Source of the DNA: Endoconidiophora laricicola
Taxonomy: Eukaryota > Ascomycota > Sordariomycetes > Microascales > Ceratocystidaceae
Length of the DNA: 64,000 nucleotides
Assembly (NCBI GenBank): GCA_001640655.1
Contig: LXGT01000086.1
Coordinates: 34,810-98,809, forward strand
Reading direction: 5' to 3'
Below are positions 23,254-34,881 of this stretch, piece by piece. Under the pieces are notes generated by a model that worked only from the letters and a program-made list of their open reading frames with translations, searched no databases and was not told where the DNA came from. Numbering within the stretch: position 1 is the stretch's first letter; each line of letters begins with the position of its first letter. The position numbers were made by a program, and so were the translations under genes.

Positions 23254-24775
23254 CTGGTCTGATTTTAGTTGCTTATGTGAGTGAGTGTGATGGAAACAAA
23301 TGGCAAAGTCTTGCTACAGATGTCAAATACACAGCCTTGATAGCAGTCAGAAACGACGAAGATGATGGACGGAGTTCAAGGTTGGTTGTTTAGGTTATCT
23401 GTCAAGTCCGGGGCTCTGATTTGAAAACTAATCAAAGCAAGAATCAAAAGAAAAGCATTCTTATTTTGGTTTGATAATGAATGTACTGGAAAGAAGGAGA
23501 AAAACCTTCAGCATCTTAGAGCTCTTCACAGCAACCAGAAAGTAGGATAAAGGGTTAAATAAAATTTTCCACCAAACAAACAGAATTTGATATTACACAG
23601 GAAGTTTCGTCTGATCTCAAAAAGGCACCTTATCAAACTTGGTAACCAGCCGAAAACTGACCATTCCGAGCCAGCCAGTTCCTATAACACAAAAGCATAT
23701 TCCGGATAAATATCTCGAGGAATCGCAGTTATTGCATGCTCGTGTTATCAGTTATAGGGTACTAGTCACCAATGACTCTTTCGTGTTACACGCACTTATT
23801 ATAGTAAAATCAGTGATACTATTACTTATAGTCAGATTTAGCTAGCTTAGCCTTTCACACTGTTAAGATATGGGGGAAGCTTAATGTCACAACATGATTT
23901 TAAACTTTAATCACTCAAACAAAAAATAGACATTTAACGGCTGATCAAGAAACAGCTCTGGCTTGATTCATCTCATAATCTTTGCAGTTCAGATATTATC
24001 TGCCTTTAACCCTACTATCTCACTACACTGTCCACGCATTAACCCTGGCCATCTTTCATTCACTAACCAGCATTTCGCATTACAACATTGTAGCAGAATC
24101 CTATTTCCCCAGCTTAGAGTTCCTTATTTCTAATATTAAGCTCGCTCCTCCCCCACATTAACTCCTCCAAAATGCAACATTCATGCTTCCTGGCCTCGCT
24201 CCTTTTTCTCTTCTTCCCTACTATTTACTTACGTATATCCCGACTATCGTAGCCGATATGCCCAAGTTAACCCCGGATCTCCACTTTTCAAGACTGCCGA
24301 CTCTACTTCCCGGCGCTTATAGCTCATACTTTTTACACTCTATTGAAGTGACAATTCGCTGCCGAGATAGCAATAAGTAGGCCAATTCAGTCCATATTCA
24401 GGTCTGAAATGCACTAGCGAGGTCCAGCAGAACCATAGCAAAGGCGATGGCTATCGCCAGACCAGCCGCTAGACGCCCCTTGCCATGCATAAACAACACA
24501 TCTTCTAGCCATTCCATCCGCCATCACGACTCCCGATGCTTCTTGCCGTGGTTTTGGCCATTGGCCTTCCATGTCACGAGAGACCGGAGTTAGGGCCAGC
24601 CAATCATATGATACATATTGAATAGAGAAAATGGACATTAAGATGTGGCCTTCCAGTTCTCTCGCGGCGCTATATAAATGTACATCTTGTCGTTGGAATA
24701 ATTCCCAGCATCTTTCACTTTCATCTGAAATTCTGTATAACGTATCTTCTCCTTGCATGGGCTACTATTGTTATC
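23254..24775. other. Divergent intergenic region before the monooxygenase gene
   Basis: About 1.5 kb between divergently transcribed genes. The half near the monooxygenase has a GC-richer patch at 24420-24560 that carries a 114-codon minus-strand ORF with an ATG (24758-24414). That ORF overlaps the TATA box, matches nothing I recognise and is probably accidental. Otherwise AT-rich without genes. Confidence 0.5.
24671..24678 (+). promoter_or_regulatory. TATA box of the FAD monooxygenase gene
   Basis: TATATAAA lies 98 bases upstream of the start codon in a GC-richer surround, a good position for a fungal TATA element. It suggests an inducible rather than housekeeping promoter, which is an inference. 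Confidence 0.6.
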
Positions 24776-26916
24776 ATGGAAAACAACTATGATATTGGTA
24801 AGTTCATCATAGCACCGCTCGAATTCTAATCTATTGTACCTTTCACTAACGCTGTTCTCTTCTCTTCTCCCCCTTCAAAAGTCATTGTCGGTGCTGGGCC
24901 TGTTGGCCTCATGCTCTCAACGTGTCTGTCTCGCTGGGGTTATCGCATAAAGCATATCGACAACCGCCCAGAACCTACGCCTACGGGACGCGCAGACGGC
25001 ATCCAGCCTCGATCTCTCGACTTGCTGCGTAACATGGGCCTCAAGCACGCCATAATGGAGCACAAGCCAGCCCGCGTTTATGAAGTCGCCTTTTGGGATC
25101 CTCCTGCTGCAGGAGGCGGTATCATACGCACCGGAACCTGGGCTTCATGTCCAGACTTCATCGATGCTAGATATCCATTCACTACGCTCTTGCACCAGGG
25201 GCATATTGAACGGGTTTTCCTAGCTGATTTACAAAAAACCGGAACACCCGTCTTGAGACCGTGGACTATCGCCGATTTCCAGACCAGTGTTCATCCCAGC
25301 GATGAATATCCCGTTTCCGTCAAGATCCAACATATCGATGGGCCCCAGAAAGGAGTAGAAACGATCAAAGCCAAGTATCTTTTTGGAGGCGAAGGAGCAC
25401 GTTCATTTATCAGAGATAAACTCGGTATTCAAATCCGGCACATCGATCCCATCTCATATGTTTGGGGAGTCATGGATGGTGTCGTCGTAACAAACTTCCC
25501 AGATATTAAAGTCAGTTAACAGCAGCCACTATTTCCCCAGCGCATCTCTTTTTTTCGAATAACTATACTGACAAATCTGCCGATAGATGAAATGCACCAT
25601 ACATAGTGAACATGGCTCGATCATGGTAATCCCTCGAGAAGACAACATGGTTCGTCTCTATATCCAGATCGCTTCGTCCACAGATGCAGACTTTCATCCT
25701 CGCATTACTGCTACTGCTGAACAAGTTCAAGAGTCTGCGAAGAAGATCTTGCAGCCATACACTATCGATTGGGAGACTGTAGAATGGTTTTCGGTCTACC
25801 CAATTGGCCAGGGAATTGCTGATCGTTACACTCTTGACCAGCGTGTGTTTCTCGGTGGAGATTCTTGCCACACTCATAGCGTAAGTTTGTACTTCTACAG
25901 AGACTGTAGACTGAAGACCGTATATGTATTGAGCTTTGTACTAATAAGTGAGTTAGCCCAAAGCTGGTCAGGGCATGAACACTGCCTTTTTAGACGCCCT
26001 CAATCTTGCCTGGAAGCTTCATCTAGTAGAGGCTGGTGTTGCATCTCGCAGTATCCTAACAACGTATGAAAGTGAGCGCCGTGATGTCGCTAGCACTCTT
26101 CTCGATTTTGATAATCGTTATGCAAAGCTCTTTTCTGCTAAGCCATCTGCATCGACTGTTCAGGCGGCTACTAGCAATTCATCTAGCACTCCCTCAGACG
26201 GCAATGAATTTGTCAAGACTTTCAAGGAGTCTTGCGCCTTCACTAGTGGTTATGGTGTTGCATACAAAGCGAACGCTATCAACTGGACACCCGATCATCT
26301 TGTCAAATCTTCTTTGGTAGTTGCCGATGGCTTGGTCTCTGGACGTCTTTTTCCCAATGCTAATGTCACCCGTGTTGTCGACGCTAACATTGTTCACCTG
26401 GAGCAAGAGATCCCTCTAAATGGCGCTTTCAGAGTGTATGTTTTTGCGGGAGTACCAGGAAATTCTGTGGCCCACCGAGCTCTATCCGACTTTGGTCGCG
26501 AACTTGAAAAGTCAGGGTCGTTCCTGGATATCTACGGTCGTTCCAAAGACGACAAAGCCCACCATCGAGAAATGGACGTACCTCACAGTAGATTCTTTTC
26601 GTTCTGTACGATATTTGCAGCCAAGCGGTCGAGTATTGAGATAACTCGAGACTCACCACCATTGCTAGCTAGATATCGCAGTCATATCTATGCTGACGAT
26701 CGTGGTAGCAGAACCGATCCTAGCGCAGAGGCAACAGTTCATCGCAAAATGGGCTTCAGCAAGAATGAAGGCGGTGTTGTTGTTGTGCGGCCAGATGGAT
26801 ATGTCGGTATCACAGTCAAGTTGGTTGAGGGTTCGGGAACCGTTGATGTTTTGAACGAGTACTTCAATAGCTTCTGTACTCGTAAGTCTGTTAGTGTTTC
26901 TCAGGCTCAATTGTGA
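24776..26916 (+). CDS. FAD-dependent aromatic monooxygenase (phenol 2-monooxygenase type)
   Basis: Four exons: 24776-24797, 24882-25510, 25587-25880 and 25957-26916, giving 634 residues, normal for the family. The tiny first exon codes for MENNYDI. The nucleotide-binding motif VIVGAGPVGL follows, then RADGIQPRSLDLL and the second FAD motif GGDSCHTHSPKAGQGMN, which is rebuilt across the third intron. The C-terminal ~200 residues fit the thioredoxin-like dimerisation domain of phenol hydroxylases and end in a segment containing VVVRPDGYVGI. Such flavoenzymes use NAD(P)H and O2 to add a hydroxyl group to phenols or other aromatic rings. The substrate is not deducible; a catabolic or secondary-metabolic role are both possible. 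The second donor is the unusual GTCAGT. No neighbouring ring-cleavage gene is present. Confidence 0.9.
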
Positions 26917-28349
26917 TTACACAAGTTCCATTGATTAAGTCGATAATGCGTACTTTAAAAATATAATATCAAACAGTTCAATATATATCTTATGCGAGCT
27001 ATAGTTTACCTCATGAGAACTCCAAGTCTAGAAAGTTGATGATCTTTGTCACTACTCAGTCTAAGGTCATCGCCATATCAACATCTAAGCCTCGATCGCT
27101 TTAGACTAAGATGCCGTGTTGTTTTGGATCTAATCAACAAGCAGCCCTAGGGTTTCGTACTTCTTCCTCTGGGCGATAAAAGTCATCCTCGTGAAAATTT
27201 GAAGATCTATGGAAAGATATCGCGTAGGATGCGAGCTAAAAAAAAATTTAGTTTTTTCACTAGAAGAACAACAGCTGATTCTGATGTTGATCGAAGCTTT
27301 AGTGCGCGTATTCATGATATTACAGCTTCTGTAGATATCTCCGTCGATCAAATGAAGTTATAGAATCAAGTATGTAAGGTCACCATCCAGGCATAGAGTT
27401 CCATGAGATATCTTAGGATAAGAACCCAAGTGCAACCCCAGATAACGTGAAGGGTTACGTTGTGCTATATAGCTTTGGAAGCTTAAGTACGTTAATGGGT
27501 TAAAACTACTATGTAGTCAAGTGTAGGCCACAAGATCCAAACCCCTCCACGATCTTGGTCTTGTTACTGAAGACAGTCCATCCGGCGCTAGTGGCACCTT
27601 TTTCATTGCGTAATCCGTTCAGTTCGAGTACACTCACAGTAACTAGAATACCCTTAGGCTTCTAGCATCAGCTTGTTAGGATCGTCAATCTCCAAAGGCA
27701 GCTTGTATACATATTTTTCAATGATACTATTGCCCGCAGTATATCTAAGGACGTCTATCGGTACCCCGCGATCGCAAAGTAGGCGCACACCCTTTCTTGG
27801 CAAGAGCTGTTCATGTGTCAATAAAGCCCCACAAACATTGTAATACAATAGAATTCGAAAAGACACGTCCTCTCTTGAACGTTTATTAGGAGATATGTAG
27901 AAAGAAAGAGGGCAAATTATAGTCTATGATTTGACAAAGTTTTGAAATTACAGTACGTTATTGCGGTGTCTAGTCACTTTTTGGTTGTAGAGAGCAGACA
28001 GAAGTGGTGTCCCAAAAGAGAAACGCAGCCTCGTTACTCCTTCCCTTGAAAATTATAGCCAATCTGGTCGTTTTGGCGCAGGTAGCGCGACTAGGGTTTT
28101 GCGCAACGTTCATGTCGAACACTTACTAGCTACTAACCTTTGGTTTCTGTTCTCCCTTGATATCCGCCAATGTACAACAAATATCAGCAAATCGCGAAGC
28201 TTTAACTTTACGGGAACGATCACAGCATTCCGATCTCCAACTTATATACATTCTCTATTCTCTTTTCTTCATCTACAAACCGAACTCGCCCGATCGAATA
28301 TAGAAAGAAACACACACTCCAGTAGTCATTGCTTGAGCCCATCGCTACG
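26917..28349. other. Intergenic region with a possible gene fragment
   Basis: About 1.4 kb between two plus-strand genes. On the minus strand, 27866-27654 is a 70-codon frame opening with GTG. It has protein-like composition, with KGVRLLCDRGVPIDVLRY and KLPLEIDDPNKLMLEA. It lacks an ATG and I cannot place it in a family, so it could be a decayed gene piece or chance. From about 28190 the plus strand becomes C/A/T-rich, as expected for the PTH2 leader. Confidence 0.4.
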
Positions 28350-29131
28350 ATGCCGACAGATACAAACGACCACATGTACAATGCCACGATTGTCATATCG
28401 ACATCTCTGGTGGCCTTCTTTACGGGCTTCATGCTCGGCCTCTACTCAATCCGCGGCTACTTCATCTCGCCGGATCTAGTAGAGGAGCGTCGGCGTAACC
28501 TCAACGATCCGATCGAATCAGAAGGCAGCGATGTCGATGACGACTTGGCCCTCGACCATGCGCCCAACTGGGCTAACGGTGTTGACGCCGATGTCCGGGA
28601 CGGTCTTCGGAATGTCCCCAATGGCAGCAACAACAAGGGTGGCTTCAAGCCAAAGAAGCCCGAGGCTCCAGACGTCAACGAAGACTGCAAGTTGATTCTT
28701 GTTGTGCGCACCGATCTAGGAATGACTAAGGGTAAGACAACAAAGTGTCCTCTAATATCTAAGTCTTTGTCTCGCTAACATGGCATGCTTTTGTTACTTC
28801 TCCAGGCAAAATCGCAGCGCAGTGTGGACATGCTACTCTAGCCTGCTACAAGGCTATCCAGCGTAGTGCTTCCAGCAGCCCTCTTAGCAAGGATGCCAAG
28901 ATTCTTCGCAAGTGGGAGAACCTTGGTCAGGCGAAAATTGCCGTACAGGTCAAGAGCGAAGATGAGCTTATGACCCTCATGGCGCAAGCCCGGTCGCTTG
29001 GTGTGACGGCTCAAGTTATCCAAGATGCTGGTCGTACACAAATCGATCCAGGAAGTCTCACGGTCCTCGGTGTCGGCCCAGCTCCCAAGACTATGATCGA
29101 CCAGATCACTGGCCACCTCAAGCTATTGTAG
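28350..29131 (+). CDS. PTH2: Peptidyl-tRNA hydrolase 2 (Pth2/Bit1 family)
   Basis: Two exons, 28350-28731 and 28806-29131, giving 235 residues. The enzyme releases peptides from tRNA lost by stalled ribosomes. A single membrane segment near residues 12-32 (IVISTSLVAFFTGFMLGLYS) anchors the protein, probably to the mitochondrial outer membrane as in relatives. A polar, acidic linker follows. The catalytic domain starts at KLILVVRTDLGMTKGKIAAQCGHATLACYKA, where the TKGK and QCGHA elements are the family signature and the intron splits the GK pair. It ends in the conserved TVLGVGPAPKTMIDQITGHLKLL. Identity is firm; location is inferred from the anchor. Confidence 0.95.
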
Positions 29132-32100
29132 ACGACAAACAGGATATATACCATGCATAACTCCGCTCTCTTATCAAGTCATGTCAAATCATGTGCATAT
29201 ATTCCATCCAAAGACCCAAAAATCTAAGATATGGCTACACTAATAAAATACCAACGAGATCATCGACAGACAATATTTCCGACTGTTGTATGGTCAACCT
29301 GCACTCTACATTTCATTAGAGACATTTCATCAGAGGCCAAGAGGAGATGTGTGTCATCTTTCCCAAGTCCGAATCAAGACGGTAGTGTATGTTACTACTA
29401 TTACCTAGCGCAATAGACAAGATATTGAAAATTTAGAGCAACTATTATTTCCACTACATCTCACAAGTGCACCGTGCAATGATACAGCAGGCAGTGTGTC
29501 AGTTCTGAAGCTTTGACTTGCAGCGAGTGAGTCTTTCCGTTACCTGAACAATAGCACTATCACAAAGTTTGCGTTTAACCGCCTTTGTACAGGTTGTAAG
29601 TAAAACGGGGAAACACAAGACAATGAACTAAACATCACAGCATTGGTTCTACCCTAAATGTCTCTATTCAATCTAGCCGCGATATAGAACCTGTCTTGGC
29701 TTCCAGTTATAAACTAAGATTTACCATATTGACAAGTTTCTACAAGTAAGTAGGGTACATATATCATGCATGTTCCCACCCCTGGTCAATCCTCGGCCCA
29801 ATAAACCAAGAGGTCATATGATGCTTCCTTCCTGGCCTCTTCCACAATCTCCTAGGGCCATTTAAGTTGAGCCTCTCTTGTCTCTAAACCTCCTGATTCA
29901 TCTACAATCCATTGTCGTGAATGTACCTGCCTACCCGGTATCTTTGAGCCCAATGCAGTGCCTAAAGAGGAAGTGGGTATATCATCATGGCGTATGTCCA
30001 ATACCTGGGGAAGGTGATGTTCAATCTAGGATCAAGTCCAAGTAAGTATAAATGATGCCAGTGTTTATCTCCTAATCACTGTTTTGTTGCGTTCGTACAG
30101 AACCATATAAATAGATAGAGCCGGAGTCTTCATTGTCAGGCAGAAAAGCTTCTAGCCCTTTTCAAAGAAGAGATAGTGAAGTGAAAAAGAGACCCAATAT
30201 GTAGTACTATTGTAGCAAAGAGGCCACCTTCAAATTCAGATTTTTTGCCCTACTCGGCACTTCTAGTTAGGTATAGTTCTAGACTTTCTTGAGATACTCC
30301 GAGAAATCAGGTCCTAATTAAAAATTTCTAGCCTAGACAAGAAGCTTAACAGGCCGGTAGTCCGATACCATGCACCTTACAATACATAGTACTACTACGT
30401 ATGATATCACTTCGAAGTATTCGGTTAAATTCGTGCCAATGTTCTCCCATTGTATTGAAGGTAGATTCAAGAAAAGCCTGGACCTCATCGTTTATTGTCA
30501 ACTTCCAAAACCTCAGCAGTCCGCTTGAGTACGAGGTATAAACTTGTAGTAGTAGCTGATAGCTAACATGAGGCAATAATTTAGAGGTGAAAGAAACATA
30601 CCAAGTATAAACGATATACTATATCGTACAGCCTACCACAGCCAGCCGTACAAGCTAAGGGGTTCATTTATCTTAAGTGATATCAGCTTGTAGAGTTACA
30701 CTTTATGGACCAACTCGCAATATCTACGGAACCTGGAGTAAGATCCTATCAGGCAAGGTACACTACGTACTGCATGGCAAGTGTCTCTAAAACTTTTACC
30801 AGCATATTCCATCTTTATTCGTACATTGATTCTATAGTTAGTATTACCCCCCTCCCCCCGCAAACTTTCCCGGATATTACAATGCGAGCGATGATGATAC
30901 CACTTTGATAGTTTGGGGTGGGTGTTATTTTCAGCGACGTTTCTAGGCACGAGCATAAGGCTTGAGATGGTGATATTTGCGGATGGATGTTCTCAGAGGA
31001 AATTTTCCAGGTGGAAAGAGTTCTATATACAAACTTAGATCATATTATATTAGCCCAATATCCCGGATCGGCATGAAACAATAAAGCAGGTAAGGGGTGC
31101 GCTTTTCTGTCTGTGCCGCAGCCTTGTGAATGTCGTGGCCTCAACTTAGCATGTTAAGGTCAAAGTCTTGGGAACATGTTATAGTACTAGTATATTATTG
31201 TTCAGCTTAGTTATTATCAACAGCAGAGTACCAAAAACGATGATGTACTACCAGGACAGAGATAAGAAAAGAAAAAGGTAGAAAAGACTGGGCATGAAAC
31301 ACTCCACAAACGATCGAGGCCTAACCGCCATGTTGCTGTTAGTCGGGCTATTGGCCATGACTTGGCGAATGGAAATGAACATGGCATCGTTTTATGTTGG
31401 GTATAAATATGTAGTGTGGCATCCATCTCAGGCTTACGACTTTGGCGACGATCATTTTACCAACGGAGGGCGGAGTTTGATATAGTAGTAGTAGTAGTAG
31501 TAGTATTATGTTATCACTATCATAACTCAGATGAACCAAGTACTTGCATTGCTAACAGTACAAGATAAAACATTATATCTCAAGTCAGTTCGTGCGCAGA
31601 TATGAGGCTACGATTGGCTACTTGAAAACAATGGTGTGACTCGTTCTCGTCTGCAACAGATGTGCTTCATGTGCACATCGCTTGTGTTTGATCACATGTA
31701 TTGTCTGTCTCTTTATTGATTGATTCATTGAAGGCTCCTTTTATTTGGATGTGCTCTTGCCAGAGCTGAGGCTGAGTTGATTTAGGCCTCGGATACTACA
31801 CTCGGCCTTTATGCAAGATATGCAACGAATTTCTACGATAATTGTTGTCTTGTATATGAGAAGAGAGACAGAGAGCATTATAGTTCGGTTTATATTATTT
31901 ATTTGCAAAGAAGGAGCCGAAATGGCTTCAAGGGAGTTGTGCAAGGGGGAGCTTTAGATGGGTTAGGTAGCTTTGTTTCTTGGCACATAACCAAGAATGG
32001 AGGGAGCAAGCTGAAGCTGTCTACTTAGTAACAGGTCAGTAATTTTGAATTAAAAAGAATGATAAAAGTCCGATCAGCCCGTGACCGATCAAGGTTTTCC

Positions 32101-34129
32101 TTTGGCTCGAAACAGTCACCATCTCGTGATCTCCGTTGTCGCATTCAACTTATCATGCACTTGTGCCAAGAGGAAGAGGGGCATTGGGCTCTAGGTCTAT
32201 TAGTTGGACAGTCTAGATCGTATCTATGTTCTACGATCCTCCGAAGTTTCCTGAAAGAATAATATGTAATGTTCATTTCTGCTTATTGCTACTACAATAT
32301 AAAGGAACGGCCGTTGTGCCATAGTGTTATCTTTTCTTACTTTCTACTTGTTAAAACCTTTGAATTTTCTAGGGTTGAAACTAACTACAAGTCCTAACTC
32401 GAATAGGAAAAGTTAGCAGAAATCCAGTCCCAGAGCTCTGTCTCGGGCGTGGGGTTGAGGCCCAACATAAACTCTTTAGTATATCAAAAGTAAGTATACG
32501 TACTAGAGTCTCACGACTACCATATTTATTTGTCTGCTGGCTTTGTGTGTGTCTTTATACTTTTGATACTAGCCTTCCGTCACAGTGACGACGGACTGCC
32601 TGCAGCGTAACCTAACCAAAGCTCGCACTCATTTCACCCATCCACCAACACTTCAGCTCTCACCACAATATCTATCATGCTTTGAACCTGAAGGGCTTAT
32701 ATATATCCAACCGCGGCTCGTCATGGCGTATGCCTTAATTAGGAGGTTGCTTGCTGTGTGGTGTGGAAAATGTATAATTGCAGACTCATTTAAAGGCAAA
32801 ATAGACATCAATTAACGTCGTTCTATAAGAATCGTGCTTATTAGGACATGTCTAAGGGTTAAGTAAGAGTTCTACATAGTGAACTTCCAAACTCCAGAAC
32901 AGAAGCTTGGAAACCGAGGCTTAAGCTCTAAGCCAAATAACTTGATCTCTCATCTTATCTTCCCTTCTCTTTTGTATTCTATAATTATTATTACTGTTGC
33001 AGCTCCTGCGCGTAGTTTCCTTGAACGAAACAAACCTCAGGCTCAAACCAATCGCCGCCTCCCCCCTTTTTGTTTTAATTGTACAATTTTGTATTCTTTC
33101 TTTTCCATCTTCGCCCAAAAACACTTTTGCTTGCCGTATGAACAAGTATCGTGGAAAATCAGTATTTTCTGATGGTTCACATGACCATCTTTGCGTGCTG
33201 CATGTGACCTTGCAAAGCCCAGCATTAAGCCCAGCGCAGCCCGTGTAATCGTCCCTAAACGTTCCAGGAACCACCCCCTTGCCGACCTAGGAACAAGCCT
33301 CCATACTTCTCCTTCCCCCTTCACACAATCACAGTGTATAGCTGGTTAAGCACTTGTCAAGCCTCAAAAGCTAACCTCTTTTGAGCGCTCTGGATTCCAG
33401 ATGGTGTCCCTCATTAAAAAAAAATTGCTGGGGTTTCGTTGCATTTAACTAGCAATACGCAGCGATCCAGATTTCGTATGTATTATTAGTTTTGATTTTT
33501 TTTTTTGGCTGTAACTTTGTGAATATTACTATGTATATAAAGTTGCTACCAATTTGTTGTGATACATCGTGAGAGTTTTGGGGGGTCACTACACGGGAAA
33601 TAGATACCAGTTAGATATAACAAGAACGACTTACGAATCTGTTCACAAGTAAAACCATAGAGACATCTATATATGTCACTAGAACAAGAGCAGTCACTTA
33701 GGTGGCAACACAGAGTAAAATTTTTGCAGCCGGTGCTAAATGAAAAGGCAGAACTCTAACTAAACTCATCTGATAACCCAAGCTCCTACCGAGGGACGGG
33801 GGAAACTGCCTCAGAGCTCAGCGGGGACGAGTTTTTGTCAGATTCTAGAACCAGAAATAGAAGTTGTGCTAACTAGTTTTAAAGCTCTACTTTAGGAGCT
33901 CTGTCCACAATTAGTAATCTCTAATCAAATTGGCAAACTTTTCACTGTTCCTCAACTCGTCCAAAGTCTGCCAAATCCATACGCACCTGCCTTTTCTATT
34001 ACTACTATCATATTTCAATCTGACCTTCACTATCTTTGCTTATTAAACATGGACTCATCTTCAATTCCGTGATCAATTCCTTTCTCAAAACCTCTCTAAT
34101 TCAACACATCTTCCTTTTTGCTGATTCTA
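29132..34129. other. Long gene-poor region (about 5 kb)
   Basis: No recognisable gene, tRNA or transposon coding sequence on either strand. ORFs are all under 120 codons and many open without ATG. One with an ATG, at 31294-31485, would make 63 residues with a hydrophobic head (AMLLLVGLLAMTW) like a signal peptide, directly followed by a TAG repeat; support is weak. A GC-richer patch at 32880-33330 holds several overlapping short frames with no family match. Another GC-rich patch lies at 33780-33830 and could be structured, but I cannot name it. Confidence 0.5.
31483..31503. repeat. (TAG)7 microsatellite
   Basis: Seven perfect TAG units in the gene-poor region, starting just after the stop codon of a 63-codon ORF. 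Confidence 0.9.
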
Positions 34130-34881
34130 CTCGGACGTTTTTAATAGTACCATCTTATAGGACTCTAGCTTCTCGTCTCGTTGATTTGCTCAATTCACAC
34201 GGTCTATTGCCTATTTGAGTAGCAAAACAAACAGCCCTTGTCCTGCCATAGGACCTAGTCCAATTTCGATATATATCGTGGACTTTTATCATTCTAATTC
34301 TTCTCTTCTTTAATCCATCTTGTTGCTGTTGTTTCCTATCCATCCGTATTACCTTGTTGCTGCTGACTACAATCTTATTTCTCAATTCGCCAATTTGTAT
34401 CCTTTGTTTTATCAATTTATCTTTTCTTGATCTCAGAATTAAAATAAAGAATAATACCCCTCCCTCATTGTTTATTTATCTATCTCCGTTACCAAGATAA
34501 ATACTCTATTGACATCCCGTTTGTCCCCCCCCCCCTCGGAGGTCTTTTCTCTTTTCTCTCGTTCTTTGAATCAATTTATACTTTATTGCGGAATTAGAGA
34601 CTCTCAGCTGCCGTTATTCTTATTGTTCATAACATCCGCCTCCTATTCCATCTTCTAATTTTTTTTTCCTTATTCCTTTAGCCCCATCTTACCTCTTTCA
34701 TTCTCGCCTACATAGTAAACCGTTGCTGTTATTAGCTGGATCGCTTGCGATATATAGCCTTATTTCCGCACAATCCCCCCTCCCAAAGAAAAGAAGAAGA
34801 AAACTAAAGAGCCGCTCTTGACTCTTTCTTCTGTCTCCATCTTCTCCACATTCACACTCTTACACATACACATATTCCACC
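34130..34881 (+). promoter_or_regulatory. Pyrimidine-rich promoter and leader of GUT2
   Basis: About 750 bases before the GUT2 start are dominated by T and C on the coding strand, with a run of 11 C at 34525-34535 and many CTTT and TCTCTTTTCTC tracts. Long CT-rich upstream regions are common for highly expressed filamentous-fungal genes and often mark the transcription start zone. The last 80 bases switch to an A/C-rich leader ending ATTCCACC before the ATG. Confidence 0.55.

Noticed and set aside
24414..24758. 114-codon minus-strand ORF before the monooxygenase gene
   Set aside because: It covers the TATA box and promoter of the neighbouring gene and has no recognisable motif.
24776..28349. 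Aromatic catabolic or biosynthetic gene cluster around the monooxygenase
   Set aside because: Neighbours are a conserved protein of unknown function and PTH2; no ring-cleavage enzyme, synthase or pathway regulator lies nearby.
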